64,000 bases of DNA from Methanobacterium veterum (GTDB lineage: Archaea > Methanobacteriota > Methanobacteria > Methanobacteriales > Methanobacteriaceae). The notes beneath the pieces were generated by a model. The model was not told the origin of the DNA, made no database searches, and saw only the letters and a program-made list of their open reading frames with translations. How positions within the stretch are numbered: position 1 is the first letter of the stretch; each line of letters opens with the position of its first letter. Position numbers and translations under genes: made by a program. The stretch covers positions 628,002-692,001 of the forward strand of contig NZ_JQJK01000008.1 of NCBI RefSeq assembly GCF_000745485.1, given 5' to 3'. Below, in pieces: positions 46,831 through 55,489 of this stretch.

Positions 46831-47151
46831 ATGACAGATGTTATAAAAAGAAACGGTAAAAGAGAACAGTTTAGCGAACAAAAAGTAAAAAATTCCATTG
46901 AAAGTGCAATTAAGGATGCCGGACTAAACCCACAACAAAAAAGTGGCTTAATTAATAATACAGTAAACGATGTAAAACAGCAGGTAATGAACAAAAATGA
47001 AGTAAGAACAAACGAAATAAGAGATATAGTAATAGATGACTTAGACCAAGATGAAGAACAGGCCGGAGAAACAACAGTTGGGCAGGCATGGAGAAATTAT
47101 GAAGAAGAACATGGAATTATCTATGAAGAAAAAGGCGGACGCAGAAGATAA
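46831..47151 (+). CDS. Stand-alone ATP-cone domain protein, copy 2
   Basis: 106 aa. VIKRNGKREQFSEQKVKNSIESAIKDAGLNPQQ opening; end VGQAWRNYEEEHGIIYEEKGGRRR, with a basic tail absent from copy 1. The first ten codons and the 15 bases before the ATG match copy 1 almost exactly, showing recent duplication. Same expected nucleotide-binding role; no zinc ribbon as in NrdR. Confidence 0.88.
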   Translation: MTDVIKRNGKREQFSEQKVKNSIESAIKDAGLNPQQKSGLINNTVNDVKQQVMNKNEVRTNEIRDIVIDDLDQDEEQAGETTVGQAWRNYEEEHGIIYEEKGGRRR

Positions 47152-47320
47152 TCTATAATTAGGGGAGAACTAATTAAACTCCCCACATTAGCCTAATAAT
47201 GAGTATATTCTTATTTAATTAATTTTAGACAGTTTAATTAAATAACGTCCTATATGTTTATATTTTGATTTTATAGTTTCTCTTTAAAAGTTAACTTTTA
47301 TATTTGGAGGATGTGAATTT

Positions 47321-47620
47321 ATGACCTATGTAATTAAAAGAAACGGGAAAAAAGAGCCTTTTAACGAACAAAAAGTAAAAAATTCTGTTGAAAGTGCAGT
47401 TAAAGAAGCAGGATATAAAACACATGCCAAAAAAAGACTCATAGATAAAACTTTGAAGGACGTAAATCAAGCGGTACAAGGTAAAGAAGAAATATCCTCA
47501 GCAAAAATACGTAACATAGTAATAAATGACCTTGAACAGGAGTGGGACGAAGATCAAGTCCCTGTTACAAGGGCGTGGCGAAATTATGAATTAAAACACG
47601 GTACAATTTACCGGGAATAA
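47321..47620 (+). CDS. Stand-alone ATP-cone domain protein, copy 3
   Basis: 99 aa. VIKRNGKKEPFNEQKVKNSVESAVKEAGYKTHAKK opening; end VTRAWRNYELKHGTIYRE. It has its own GGAGG site with slightly different spacing (GGAGGATGTGAATTT). All three share the cone and the C-terminal AW-x2-YE-x2-HG-x2-Y signature, but the middle parts differ, so they may form mixed assemblies (inference). Confidence 0.88.
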   Translation: MTYVIKRNGKKEPFNEQKVKNSVESAVKEAGYKTHAKKRLIDKTLKDVNQAVQGKEEISSAKIRNIVINDLEQEWDEDQVPVTRAWRNYELKHGTIYRE

Positions 47621-47672
47621 TCCCGGGTTAAATATTAAATAAAATAATTATCTATTAAATTATTTTAAAAAA

Positions 47673-48410
47673 ATGAAATCAAATCAAAAATACTTTTTAG
47701 GCTGCTCTGGATGGTATTATAATGACTGGGCAGGAAATTTTTATCCTGAAAAACTAAGTAAGTCAAGATGGTTGGAATACTACTCTAAACAGTTTAACAC
47801 CGTAGAAATTAACAACACTTTTTATCGATTTCCAAGCGAAAAGACAGTTAAAGGGTGGTATAACAAAACTCCCGACAATTTTAAACTTACTCTAAAAGCC
47901 AATCAGGTTATTACCCATAGAAGACGATTTAAAAACACACAAAGCACACTTACTCGATTCTATGGTCTTGCAGAAATTCTTAATGAAAAATTAGGATGCA
48001 TATTATTCCAGGTTCCTCCTCAAAAATCAAAAGATATTGACTTTTTAAAAAATGCCGTCAACCAGTTTGACCTTTCAAAAAATAATATTATAGAATTTAG
48101 ACATCCGAGCTGGTATAATGACGAAGTTTATGACTTATTAAACGAATCTGAAGTAGGATTTTGTTCGGTTTCATCTGCTGATCTTCCCGACGATCTTGTA
48201 ACAACAGCAAATATCACTTACATTAGATTTCACGGAGTTGGAAGTGAAAAATACCACTATCTTTATTCAGATAAAGAATTGAAAGAATGGGTAGATAAGC
48301 TAAAAGAATCAAATTCAGATCAAGTATTTTGTTATTTTAATAATGATTATAATGCAAATGCACCCAAAAATGCTCAAATGCTGCAAAAAATGATCGATAG
48401 CTCCCAATAA
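47673..48410 (+). CDS. DUF72 (YecE-like) protein
   Basis: 245 aa TIM-barrel-like protein. The family start GCSGWYYNDWAGNFYPEKLSKSRWLEYYSKQFNTVEINNTFYRFP is unmistakable, as are KANQVITHRRRF, LGCILFQVPP and EFRHPSW. Function of the family is unknown; members often lie near DNA repair genes. Its stop abuts the stop of the convergent uracil-DNA glycosylase gene with no bases between. Confidence 0.93.
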   Translation: MKSNQKYFLGCSGWYYNDWAGNFYPEKLSKSRWLEYYSKQFNTVEINNTFYRFPSEKTVKGWYNKTPDNFKLTLKANQVITHRRRFKNTQSTLTRFYGLAEILNEKLGCILFQVPPQKSKDIDFLKNAVNQFDLSKNNIIEFRHPSWYNDEVYDLLNESEVGFCSVSSADLPDDLVTTANITYIRFHGVGSEKYHYLYSDKELKEWVDKLKESNSDQVFCYFNNDYNANAPKNAQMLQKMIDSSQ

Positions 48411-48956
48411 CTACTGTTCAACAGCTTTTTTAAGAATTACCATGTCCTCTTTTAATTGGGGTAAAAGTACACGTGAATACAACGCTGCAGCTGGGTGGAA
48501 AAGAGCCATATATTTTCTACCGTTTAATTCGTATGTATTTCCATGAATCTGTTTAATATTCTTTTTACCAATTAAGGCATAAGCTGCACTGTTTCCAAGC
48601 AATCCCACAATATCAGGGTCAATTAATTCTATCTGCTTGTTTAAATAGAGATCAATACAGGTAGTATATTCTAACTTTTTTGGTTTTCGGTTGTTTTCAG
48701 GCCTGCACTTTACAATTGAAGTGATATAAATATCAGACCGATCCATGCCTGCTTCTTCTATTATCTCACTTAAAATCCTACCTGCCATTCCAATAAATGG
48801 TCTTCCAGTTTCATCTTCTTTTTTTCCAGGTGCTTCCCCTACAAGCATTATTTTAGCATTTTTCGAGCCTTCCCCAAAAACAACTTTGGTTCTGCTCTCA
48901 TGTAATGGGCATTTAACACAGGTACTTGCAACTTCACAAAGCTCTTCTAAATTCAT
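48411..48956 (-). CDS. Family 4 uracil-DNA glycosylase
   Basis: 181 aa. The catalytic motif is GEAPGKKEDETGRPFIGMAG near residue 39, with the motif HPAALY-type (FHPAAAL) near 152. Four cysteines at about positions 15, 18, 86 and 102 (CVKCPLH, KCRP, CIDL) can hold the 4Fe-4S cluster of family 4 enzymes. It removes uracil from DNA, most from cytosine deamination. Confidence 0.94.
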   Translation of the reverse strand: MNLEELCEVASTCVKCPLHESRTKVVFGEGSKNAKIMLVGEAPGKKEDETGRPFIGMAGRILSEIIEEAGMDRSDIYITSIVKCRPENNRKPKKLEYTTCIDLYLNKQIELIDPDIVGLLGNSAAYALIGKKNIKQIHGNTYELNGRKYMALFHPAAALYSRVLLPQLKEDMVILKKAVEQ

Positions 48957-48962
48957 ATAATA

Positions 48963-49481
48963 CTATTTCTTAAACAACTGTATATATGCATATTTTGCAA
49001 AATTCTTTTCACGTTTAGATTCTATGAAGTTCTTTAAAGAATCAGCACGTGATGTAATTTTCTCAATATTAAATAGAGCCTGCATGTATCCTGCATAATC
49101 TACATTTTCAAGTTTAGATTCTACAAAATGATCTAAAGACTTAATGTAGTAAAGAATAAGTTCAATTCTAAGTGTTTCATAAATATATTTTGCATAATGA
49201 TTTCTTTCTACGCTTTTTTGTACAAAACGAGTAATATAAGAAACAATGATTTCCATTTCATCCGATTCATCCCTAGTTCTACGACCTGGTTGATTAACAA
49301 CACCCCTGATGTTTTCTATTCCCCTAGTTGCTCCCACAGTACTTATTGCCAGTTTAAATGAAGTAATTCCAAACTTAAAGATTAGAACTCCCACTATTGC
49401 TATAAATGCCAGTAAAGCAGCATATGATGCAACCATCCATACAAGGTCCAAAACTGCCATGCCTACCATTTTGTTATTCAT
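48963..49481 (-). CDS. Membrane protein of unknown function
   Basis: 172 aa. One or two N-terminal helices (MAVLDLVWMVASYAALLAFIAIVGVLIF at about 8-35) and a soluble helical C-terminal part of about 130 residues (FVQKSVERNHYAKYIYETLRIELILYYIKSLDHFVE). No known motif. The gap to the glycosylase gene is only 6 bp on the same strand, so they may share a transcript. Confidence 0.65.
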   Translation of the reverse strand: MNNKMVGMAVLDLVWMVASYAALLAFIAIVGVLIFKFGITSFKLAISTVGATRGIENIRGVVNQPGRRTRDESDEMEIIVSYITRFVQKSVERNHYAKYIYETLRIELILYYIKSLDHFVESKLENVDYAGYMQALFNIEKITSRADSLKNFIESKREKNFAKYAYIQLFKK

Positions 49482-49744
49482 AATATTTAAATTTTTATTA
49501 CTTTATTACCGATCTGTTCATAATTTTTTTTAGATAAGCAAAATGACCAATATTAGAGACAATTAAAAACACATATCAAAATAGTTTTGTCCAGCACTAG
49601 TTAAAAATAGATATTAAAGCAATTAATTTGGCTTATAACAATACAAACAGGCAAAAAAATAAAAATATCTTTTATTAATTATGGTATTAGTATTACTTTT
49701 CCTAAAAAGTGAAAAATAATTTCATGGAGATGAAACATGCATAT

Positions 49745-50539
49745 TTACTCAAATATTTCTTTTTGACATTCAGGGCAATAATAAGCAGTTCTACTTGAAA
49801 CTTTAATTGTTTTTAATTTTATATCAGAATTTGGGCATTTTCCATTCTTTCTTCTGTGAGGAATTATAAATGAATCTGGAAGTTCTTCGCCTGCGATTCT
49901 TTTATCCACCGATGTTTTAAGCACGTCTTTCATTACTTTAAAAATTTGTTCTATTTGGTAATTATTTAACTTATTAGCAGGCGCTTTAGGATGAATACAC
50001 GTCTGAAAAAGTATTTCGTCAGAATATATATTTCCAATGCCAGCTATTATATGCTGATCCATCAAAGCTGATTTAATGGCACCTTTTTTCCTTTCAAATA
50101 TCTGCTTAAATGTTTTTAGATCAATTTCAGTCGCATCAGGCCCTAACTTCTTTTCTTTAACAAAGTTTCCAATTGAAGAAGTCAAATTGATCTTTCCAAA
50201 CTTCCGCGGATCATCGAATGCAATGTGGCTCTCATCTTCAAAAGTTATAAGAAGTCGATCATAATGAGGTGCTTCATCCTTATTTTTGAAGTATTTGAGT
50301 CTTCCAGTCATCCCATAATGTAAAATTAGCCAGAATCCATTATCTAGAGATGTAAGAGTATATTTACCATATCTTTTAGTATATTTAAATTTGTGACCTT
50401 CTAATTTTTCTTTTAAGACATCTGCCTCTACATTTTGAAGAAGTTCAGGGTTCTTAACATCTACATTTTCAATAATTTTATCAAGTGAAGTCCTATCTAA
50501 ATATTTTCCAAATGCTTCCACTTCAGGTAGTTCAGGCAT
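49745..50539 (-). CDS. mutM: Formamidopyrimidine-DNA glycosylase (Fpg/Nei family)
   Basis: 264 aa. The N-terminal MPELPEVEAFGKYLD provides the catalytic Pro2/Glu3. The helix-two-turn-helix IAGIGNIYSDEILFQ and the lysine at position 58 region are in place. The C-terminal zinc finger is odd: C-PN-S-D in place of the first CxxC, while YYCPEC is intact, so only three cysteines remain. Fpg removes oxidised purines and is rare in archaea, so lateral gain is likely. Confidence 0.93.
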   Translation of the reverse strand: MPELPEVEAFGKYLDRTSLDKIIENVDVKNPELLQNVEADVLKEKLEGHKFKYTKRYGKYTLTSLDNGFWLILHYGMTGRLKYFKNKDEAPHYDRLLITFEDESHIAFDDPRKFGKINLTSSIGNFVKEKKLGPDATEIDLKTFKQIFERKKGAIKSALMDQHIIAGIGNIYSDEILFQTCIHPKAPANKLNNYQIEQIFKVMKDVLKTSVDKRIAGEELPDSFIIPHRRKNGKCPNSDIKLKTIKVSSRTAYYCPECQKEIFE

Positions 50540-50767
50540 AAAATTCCCCTTTTTAATTACTTGTTTAATATATTAGACTTTGAAATTTAAAAGCTTTAAA
50601 TGAATACAAAATTTTCAAAATTTAAGTTTAATTTATCTATCAAAGATTTTTAACCTACACTTGAAAGTGGAGATAAGTTTATTTTAATAAGTGTTCTATT
50701 GTATAACAGAACAGTTGACGTTTTTATAAGATCTTATTTATTAAATCTAATTCTATATGTGATAATT

Positions 50768-52447
50768 ATGGCCAAGCTAGAGAGTAAAATGAAATACAAA
50801 GAGCTCGTGGATGTCTATGAAGCATTGAATTCCACCACCAAAAGACTTGAGAAGACAGCAATTCTTGCGGAGTTTCTAAAAAATACTGATGCAGAAATTC
50901 TCCCAATTGTCACGTTATTATCATTGGGGAAAGTATTTCCAACATGGAGCGAAAAAGAAATGGGAGTAGGTTTAAAACTCCTTATGAAAGCCATATCATT
51001 AGTTGTAGGTGTGAGCCCTGAAGCTGTGGAGGACAGCGTAAGGGACAGGGGAGACATCGGTTTAGCTTCAGAATATCTTTTCAGTAATAGATTTCAATCA
51101 ACTCTATTTACAATGCCCCTAACTATAGTCAAAGTTTACAACAATATGGACAAAATGGCAGATAAATCAGGAAAAAAAGCACAGGGCAAAAAGATAGAAA
51201 TTTTACGTGAACTTCTTTCATCTGCATCACCAAAAGAAGCCAAATACATCACAAGAACCGTTCTTGAAGAGCTTAGAGTTGGACTCGGAGAAGGTACACT
51301 CAAAGATGCCCTTTCAGAAGCTTTTAACATAAACAAAGAAGTTGTAGAAAGAGCTATGATGCTTACAAATGATCCTGGCCTTGTTGCAGAAGTAGCCAAA
51401 GAAGAAGGAGAAGAAGGTCTTAAAAATCTGACACTTATACCGGGAAAACCTGTAAAACCAATGCTTGCCCAACTTTCAAAGAGCGTTAAAGATGATATTA
51501 AAGAAATGGGTTATGCCCTCTGTGAAGTTAAATATGATGGTTTCAGAGTCCAGATTCATAGAATTGGAGATGAAATCAAAGTTTTCACAAGAAGGCTGGA
51601 TAACATAAAAGATGCAGTTCCAGAAATCGTTGAATACATCGAAAAATGCCTGCCCCATAAAGATTTTATTGTTGAAGGAGAAATAATCGCTATGAGAGAG
51701 GGAAAGCCAATTTCGTTCCAGTATGTCCTTCAGAGAGTGCGGAGAAAGTATGAAGTTGAGAGATTACGGCTTGAAGTTCCATTAACATTGTATCTTTTCG
51801 ACGCTCTTTACTTCGAAAAACCACTTATCGATACGGCATTTGAGGAAAGGCGTAAAATACTTGAATCAATCTCCAAAATAGATGATGGAAAATTTGGTCT
51901 CAGTACCCAGGTCAAAGTAACACCAGAACACACCGCCTATGCAGAAGACCTTTTCAAGCTTGCAATTGAAAAAGGACATGAAGGAATAATGATAAAAGAC
52001 CCTCATGCCCCATACATGCCAGGTATAAGAGGCAAAAAGATGCTTAAATTTAAAGCTACGCCTGAAACTCTGGATTTAGTAATTGTAGGTGGAATATACG
52101 GCAGAGGGAGAAGGGCAAACCTCATAGGTTCTTATCTTGTTGCTGCGCAGGATGGAAATGGAGCTTTAAAAACAATAGCACATACCGCAACTGGACTCGA
52201 TGATAACACTCTGCTCGAACTCTCTAATAAAGTTGAAAGCGCAATTATAGAAAAAAAAGGCAGGAAAGTGAAATCAGAGCCTGAGATTATCCTTGAAGTA
52301 GCATTCAGTGAGATTGTTAAAAGTCCAGAATACGAAGGTGGTTACTCCTTAAGATTCCCTGTTGTTAAAAGAATAAGGGAAGATTTAAGTATTGAAGATA
52401 TTGACACTGTTGAACGCGTGGAGTCAATTTTTAAGAGTAAAAGTTAA
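50768..52447 (+). CDS. lig: ATP-dependent DNA ligase (archaeal LigI type)
   Basis: 559 aa from ATG 50768, the usual length for the replicative archaeal ligase. An upstream in-frame ATG at 50699 adds 23 residues but lies in an AT-rich leader; GTGAT precedes 50768. Catalytic Lys255 is in EVKYDGFRVQIHR; motif III LFDALYFEKP, IV EGIMIKDP, V KMLKFKA, and the C-terminal LRFPVVKRIREDLS. It seals Okazaki fragments; a second ligase lies 6 kb upstream. Confidence 0.96.
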   Translation: MAKLESKMKYKELVDVYEALNSTTKRLEKTAILAEFLKNTDAEILPIVTLLSLGKVFPTWSEKEMGVGLKLLMKAISLVVGVSPEAVEDSVRDRGDIGLASEYLFSNRFQSTLFTMPLTIVKVYNNMDKMADKSGKKAQGKKIEILRELLSSASPKEAKYITRTVLEELRVGLGEGTLKDALSEAFNINKEVVERAMMLTNDPGLVAEVAKEEGEEGLKNLTLIPGKPVKPMLAQLSKSVKDDIKEMGYALCEVKYDGFRVQIHRIGDEIKVFTRRLDNIKDAVPEIVEYIEKCLPHKDFIVEGEIIAMREGKPISFQYVLQRVRRKYEVERLRLEVPLTLYLFDALYFEKPLIDTAFEERRKILESISKIDDGKFGLSTQVKVTPEHTAYAEDLFKLAIEKGHEGIMIKDPHAPYMPGIRGKKMLKFKATPETLDLVIVGGIYGRGRRANLIGSYLVAAQDGNGALKTIAHTATGLDDNTLLELSNKVESAIIEKKGRKVKSEPEIILEVAFSEIVKSPEYEGGYSLRFPVVKRIREDLSIEDIDTVERVESIFKSKS

Positions 52448-52656
52448 TTTCATAGCACATTTCATGTTTATTTTTTTACTTGAAATTAATGAATTTTGCA
52501 AATAAATGAAAAATATCAAGATAATATCAGATATTACCATTCTAGCTCTAGTCTAGTTATATTGCGCATTATTCTAGTTTATTTCACAAAATAAAAGGTA
52601 AATACTTAAATATGCAAATATTGAAATACTTCAATGGGCCAATGGAGTAGATCAAT

Positions 52657-53049
52657 ATGAAAGATAGTCAAATTTTTACAGTAGCCTTGATAATTGCAAT
52701 TTTAGGTTTATCCGGAATGATGCTGCTTTCAGACAAAATAACACCTCAAGAAATTAAAATAAAAGACCTAAACAAAGGAATGCTTGATGAAGATGTATCA
52801 ATTGTGGGCTTGGTCGAGAAAATAGACAAATCTCCAAGAAGCAATACTTATTTTTTACAGTTAAGAGATGGAACTGGGAAAACCACAGCCGTGATATTTG
52901 ATAGTGCAGTATTAGACCTTGAAAAGAATAATTTAACTCCACTGTCCTTTATAAATCATAGGGTGAAAATAACAGGGAAAGTGCAGCAGTATAATGGAAA
53001 TATGGAGCTAATTTTAAATGATGGAAAGTCCCTAAAAATAATTGTTTAA
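52657..53049 (+). CDS. Membrane-anchored OB-fold protein
   Basis: 130 aa. Residues 6-25 are a helix (IFTVALIIAILGLSGMMLLS), followed by an OB-fold of the tRNA_anti/nucleic-acid-binding type (DEDVSIVGLVEKIDKSPRSNTYFLQLRDGTGKTTAVIFDS ... FINHRVKITGKVQQYNGNMELIL). By topology the OB domain would lie outside the membrane or be held at it. Small methanogen proteins of this kind are of unknown use. Next to the ligase gene. Confidence 0.78.
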   Translation: MKDSQIFTVALIIAILGLSGMMLLSDKITPQEIKIKDLNKGMLDEDVSIVGLVEKIDKSPRSNTYFLQLRDGTGKTTAVIFDSAVLDLEKNNLTPLSFINHRVKITGKVQQYNGNMELILNDGKSLKIIV

Positions 53050-53064
53050 ATGTACAGTTTATGA

Positions 53065-54072
53065 TTATTTATCCTTTAAAACCCCGATATCCAAAGTATA
53101 ATTTTTAATTTCACTCAGTATATCCTTTGCATAGTAAGATGAAAATATTATACCCAGTACACTAACCATCCAGAAGGAAACTAACCTGTCTGCAAGAGCT
53201 ATACTTCCACCTAGCGCTGTTGGCACGCCAAATAGCGCAAAAAGACCAGTAAGGGATAATTCAATTGATCCTATTCCTCCAGGGAGTGCAGAAGCTATTC
53301 CAATAATATTTGCCAGGATCAGTATTATAATAACTGAAGTAAAACTTATTTGAACATTAAATGCATAAAATACTACATAGAGCCTGAGACATTCTAAAAT
53401 CCACGACATAAATGCTAAGATAGATACAAAAACTAAATTTTTACTTGTTGTAAAGGAATTTGTATGGCTAGTCATTCCCTTTAGCCCTTCTGTAAACTTG
53501 AGATATATATTGTCCAGAGTTTCATTATTAATGGGCAGTTTACATAAAACAGGGTGAATTTTATTATATATCCATATACTAGTGTCTTCTCTCCAATTTA
53601 CAAGATATACCAACAGCACCATTATTAAAGACCCAACAGCCCCTATAATAGACACGAAACGCATGTTTTCTATCCATATAGAGGATATAATAAGCAGAAG
53701 TGCCACAATTAAAAAGTCAAAAAGCCTTTCAGTTAACCCTGCAGACAATCCTTCAGATAGGGATATTTTATTGATCTTTTTACCTGCAAGTGCATTTAGA
53801 ACTTCACCTGCTGTCCGCATTGGGGAAAAGTTACCTGCAAAAAGCCCTATTGTTTTTACAATATAATTATTTTTAATTTCAAAGGGCTTATTTATTATAA
53901 ATCCCCATCTAAGAGCCCTTACTTCAATAACCAGAAGGTGAATTAAAAGAGCCACCAAAAGCCATTCCCACTTAGCAGTTTTAAAAGCATTTATAATACT
54001 GGCAGGCCCTACCCACAATACAAGCAAAACAATTAAAGCTATACTAACAGCGAATACATAAAATCGTTTCAA
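53065..54072 (-). CDS. Lysylphosphatidylglycerol synthase TM-region/UPF0104-type membrane protein
   Basis: 335 aa, about eight hydrophobic segments. Region FNKNNYIVKTIGLFAGNFSPMRTAGEVLNALAG and the end IGIASALPGGIGSIELSLTGLFALFGVPTA match the flippase-like domain family (LPG_synthase_TM). It starts at TTG after GTGAGG. Archaeal members are thought to act in polyprenol lipid or surface glycan flipping; a dolichyl-type glycosyltransferase lies upstream, in the same direction. Confidence 0.88.
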   Translation of the reverse strand: MKRFYVFAVSIALIVLLVLWVGPASIINAFKTAKWEWLLVALLIHLLVIEVRALRWGFIINKPFEIKNNYIVKTIGLFAGNFSPMRTAGEVLNALAGKKINKISLSEGLSAGLTERLFDFLIVALLLIISSIWIENMRFVSIIGAVGSLIMVLLVYLVNWREDTSIWIYNKIHPVLCKLPINNETLDNIYLKFTEGLKGMTSHTNSFTTSKNLVFVSILAFMSWILECLRLYVVFYAFNVQISFTSVIIILILANIIGIASALPGGIGSIELSLTGLFALFGVPTALGGSIALADRLVSFWMVSVLGIIFSSYYAKDILSEIKNYTLDIGVLKDK

Positions 54073-54315
54073 TTAGATTCCTCACTTGCTTTCTCTTTGA
54101 TATTTTATAGATAGGCTCATCTGAAGTATGTCTATAACCACTAGTTATAAAACTATGCCGCTCATGCCAAGAATGTTGTGTAAATAATATCGATTTATTT
54201 TCGGTGTTACTGGTTAAGTAAATTGCATTTTTTAAGATAAATCCCATATAATCAATTAAAACTACAATTTAACATAAAGTATAACTCATGCACAGGATCA
54301 TGGACATGTAAAAAT
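54073..54315. other. Spacer upstream of the flippase-like gene
   Basis: A 67-codon leftward ORF (54044-54247) overlaps the flippase start; it has no recognisable domain and no clear ribosome site and is not annotated as a gene. The rest is AT-rich and then runs into array B. Confidence 0.35.
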
Positions 54316-54620
54316 CTCTCAAAAAACCGAAGCCTGTGAAAATTAAAAATTTTCGTGGCCTGTGAAGCTTTGCTTCGCGGTTTAGGAAAACCCACGGTTT
54401 TCCTTCAACGTCAAAAATTTACAATTTTTGACAGGTTTTTTGGAGCACTCAAACACGTAGTGTTTGGTGCATCGAAAGCAAAGCTTTCGCATGCGCAAAA
54501 TTAGAAATTTTGCAAGCTATCAAAAAACCGAAGGTTTTTTGGAGCGCAAAATTAGAAATTTTGCAAGCCATCGAAAATTCATAGAATTTTGCAAGCTATC
54601 AAAAAACCGAAGTTTTTGTG
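54316..54620. repeat. Palindrome array B (about 12 modules, nested)
   Basis: The largest array. Modules include arms GAAAATT around AAA, GAAGC-TTT-GCTTC, arms AGGAAAACC around CAC, arms GTCAAAAATT around TAC, CAAACAC-GTA-GTGTTTG, CGAAAGC-AAA-GCTTTCG, and GCAAAATT-AGA-AATTTTGC twice. One hairpin with arms CAAAAAACC/GGTTTTTTG is present intact at 54521-54541 and, at 54320-54442, with its loop filled by four others. Confidence 0.92.
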
Positions 54621-54778
54621 AACATGAGCGAACTATGTAAAGCATGTTCCTAAAATAAATTGTTTAATAAATATATAAAATAATTGAAGATGCTTTCAGA
54701 AAAATATTAACTGCCAATTCTACAGAAAATGCTGGTTTTGCATATTAAATCTTTAAAGGATATTCAATATACTTATCT

Positions 54779-55489
54779 CTAATTACCTAATTTTGCAGCA
54801 ATAGGATTACTTATAATCCTAACCTTGAATTTCCTGCCTAAAAGACCAATAATAAACAATATATATTTTAAAGCGTGTATTTTAGTTACATAAGACTTCT
54901 CATCACCATACGTACATGGTATTGACGCTTCATTAACTTCTATTTCATGTTCAGATGCCTTATAAAGCATTTCAGATTCATATACATAATCATCATATTT
55001 TATATCTAAAAAAAGTTCCGCAGCATCCCTTGACATGGCCCTAAAACCACTCTGACTATCGGTAAGGTTGTAGCCAGTTACAAATTTAATAAGACCCGTT
55101 GTAATTTTATTTGAAAGTTTTCTCCAAACCGGCATATTCTCAGGATTTCCATTTTTAAATCTTGAACCTATTATCAGTTCATTATCCCCTATATTTGATA
55201 TAAAGGAAGGTATACAATCAGGATTATGTTGACCATCACCATCAAGCACTATTAAAACATCATAATTATGATTTAAAGCTTCTTTAAGTCCAGATTTTAT
55301 AGCGGCACCTTTACCCATATTTTTTTCATGTTTTACTATTTTAGCACCTGCACTTTTTGCGCGACCATAAGTACTGTCACCCGAACCGTCATCCACTACT
55401 AAAACATCACAGTATTTAAGTGCACATTTTACTACGCTCTCAATAGCTTTTTCTTCATTGTAGGCCGGAATTATAGTGATAAATTTCAT
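54779..55489 (-). CDS. Family 2 glycosyltransferase (dolichyl-phosphate sugar synthase-like)
   Basis: 236 aa. GT-A fold: IIPAYNEEKAIESVVKCAL, DVLVVDDGSGDST (nucleotide/DxD area), AAIKSGLKEALNHNYDVLIVLDGDGQHNPDCIPSFI, and the DxD as LDGDGQH. The soluble form lacks the C-terminal helices of full DPM1-type enzymes. It moves a sugar to a polyprenol phosphate; with the flippase-like gene it may build surface glycans. Confidence 0.9.
   Translation of the reverse strand: MKFITIIPAYNEEKAIESVVKCALKYCDVLVVDDGSGDSTYGRAKSAGAKIVKHEKNMGKGAAIKSGLKEALNHNYDVLIVLDGDGQHNPDCIPSFISNIGDNELIIGSRFKNGNPENMPVWRKLSNKITTGLIKFVTGYNLTDSQSGFRAMSRDAAELFLDIKYDDYVYESEMLYKASEHEIEVNEASIPCTYGDEKSYVTKIHALKYILFIIGLLGRKFKVRIISNPIAAKLGN

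Noticed and set aside
54044..54247. 67-codon leftward ORF upstream of the flippase-like gene
   Set aside because: It overlaps the flippase start, has no recognisable domain and lacks a clear ribosome site. It might be a remnant; not enough support.
54316..54620. Arrays as CRISPR
   Set aside because: There is no constant repeat and no regular spacer length, and no cas genes are in the window.
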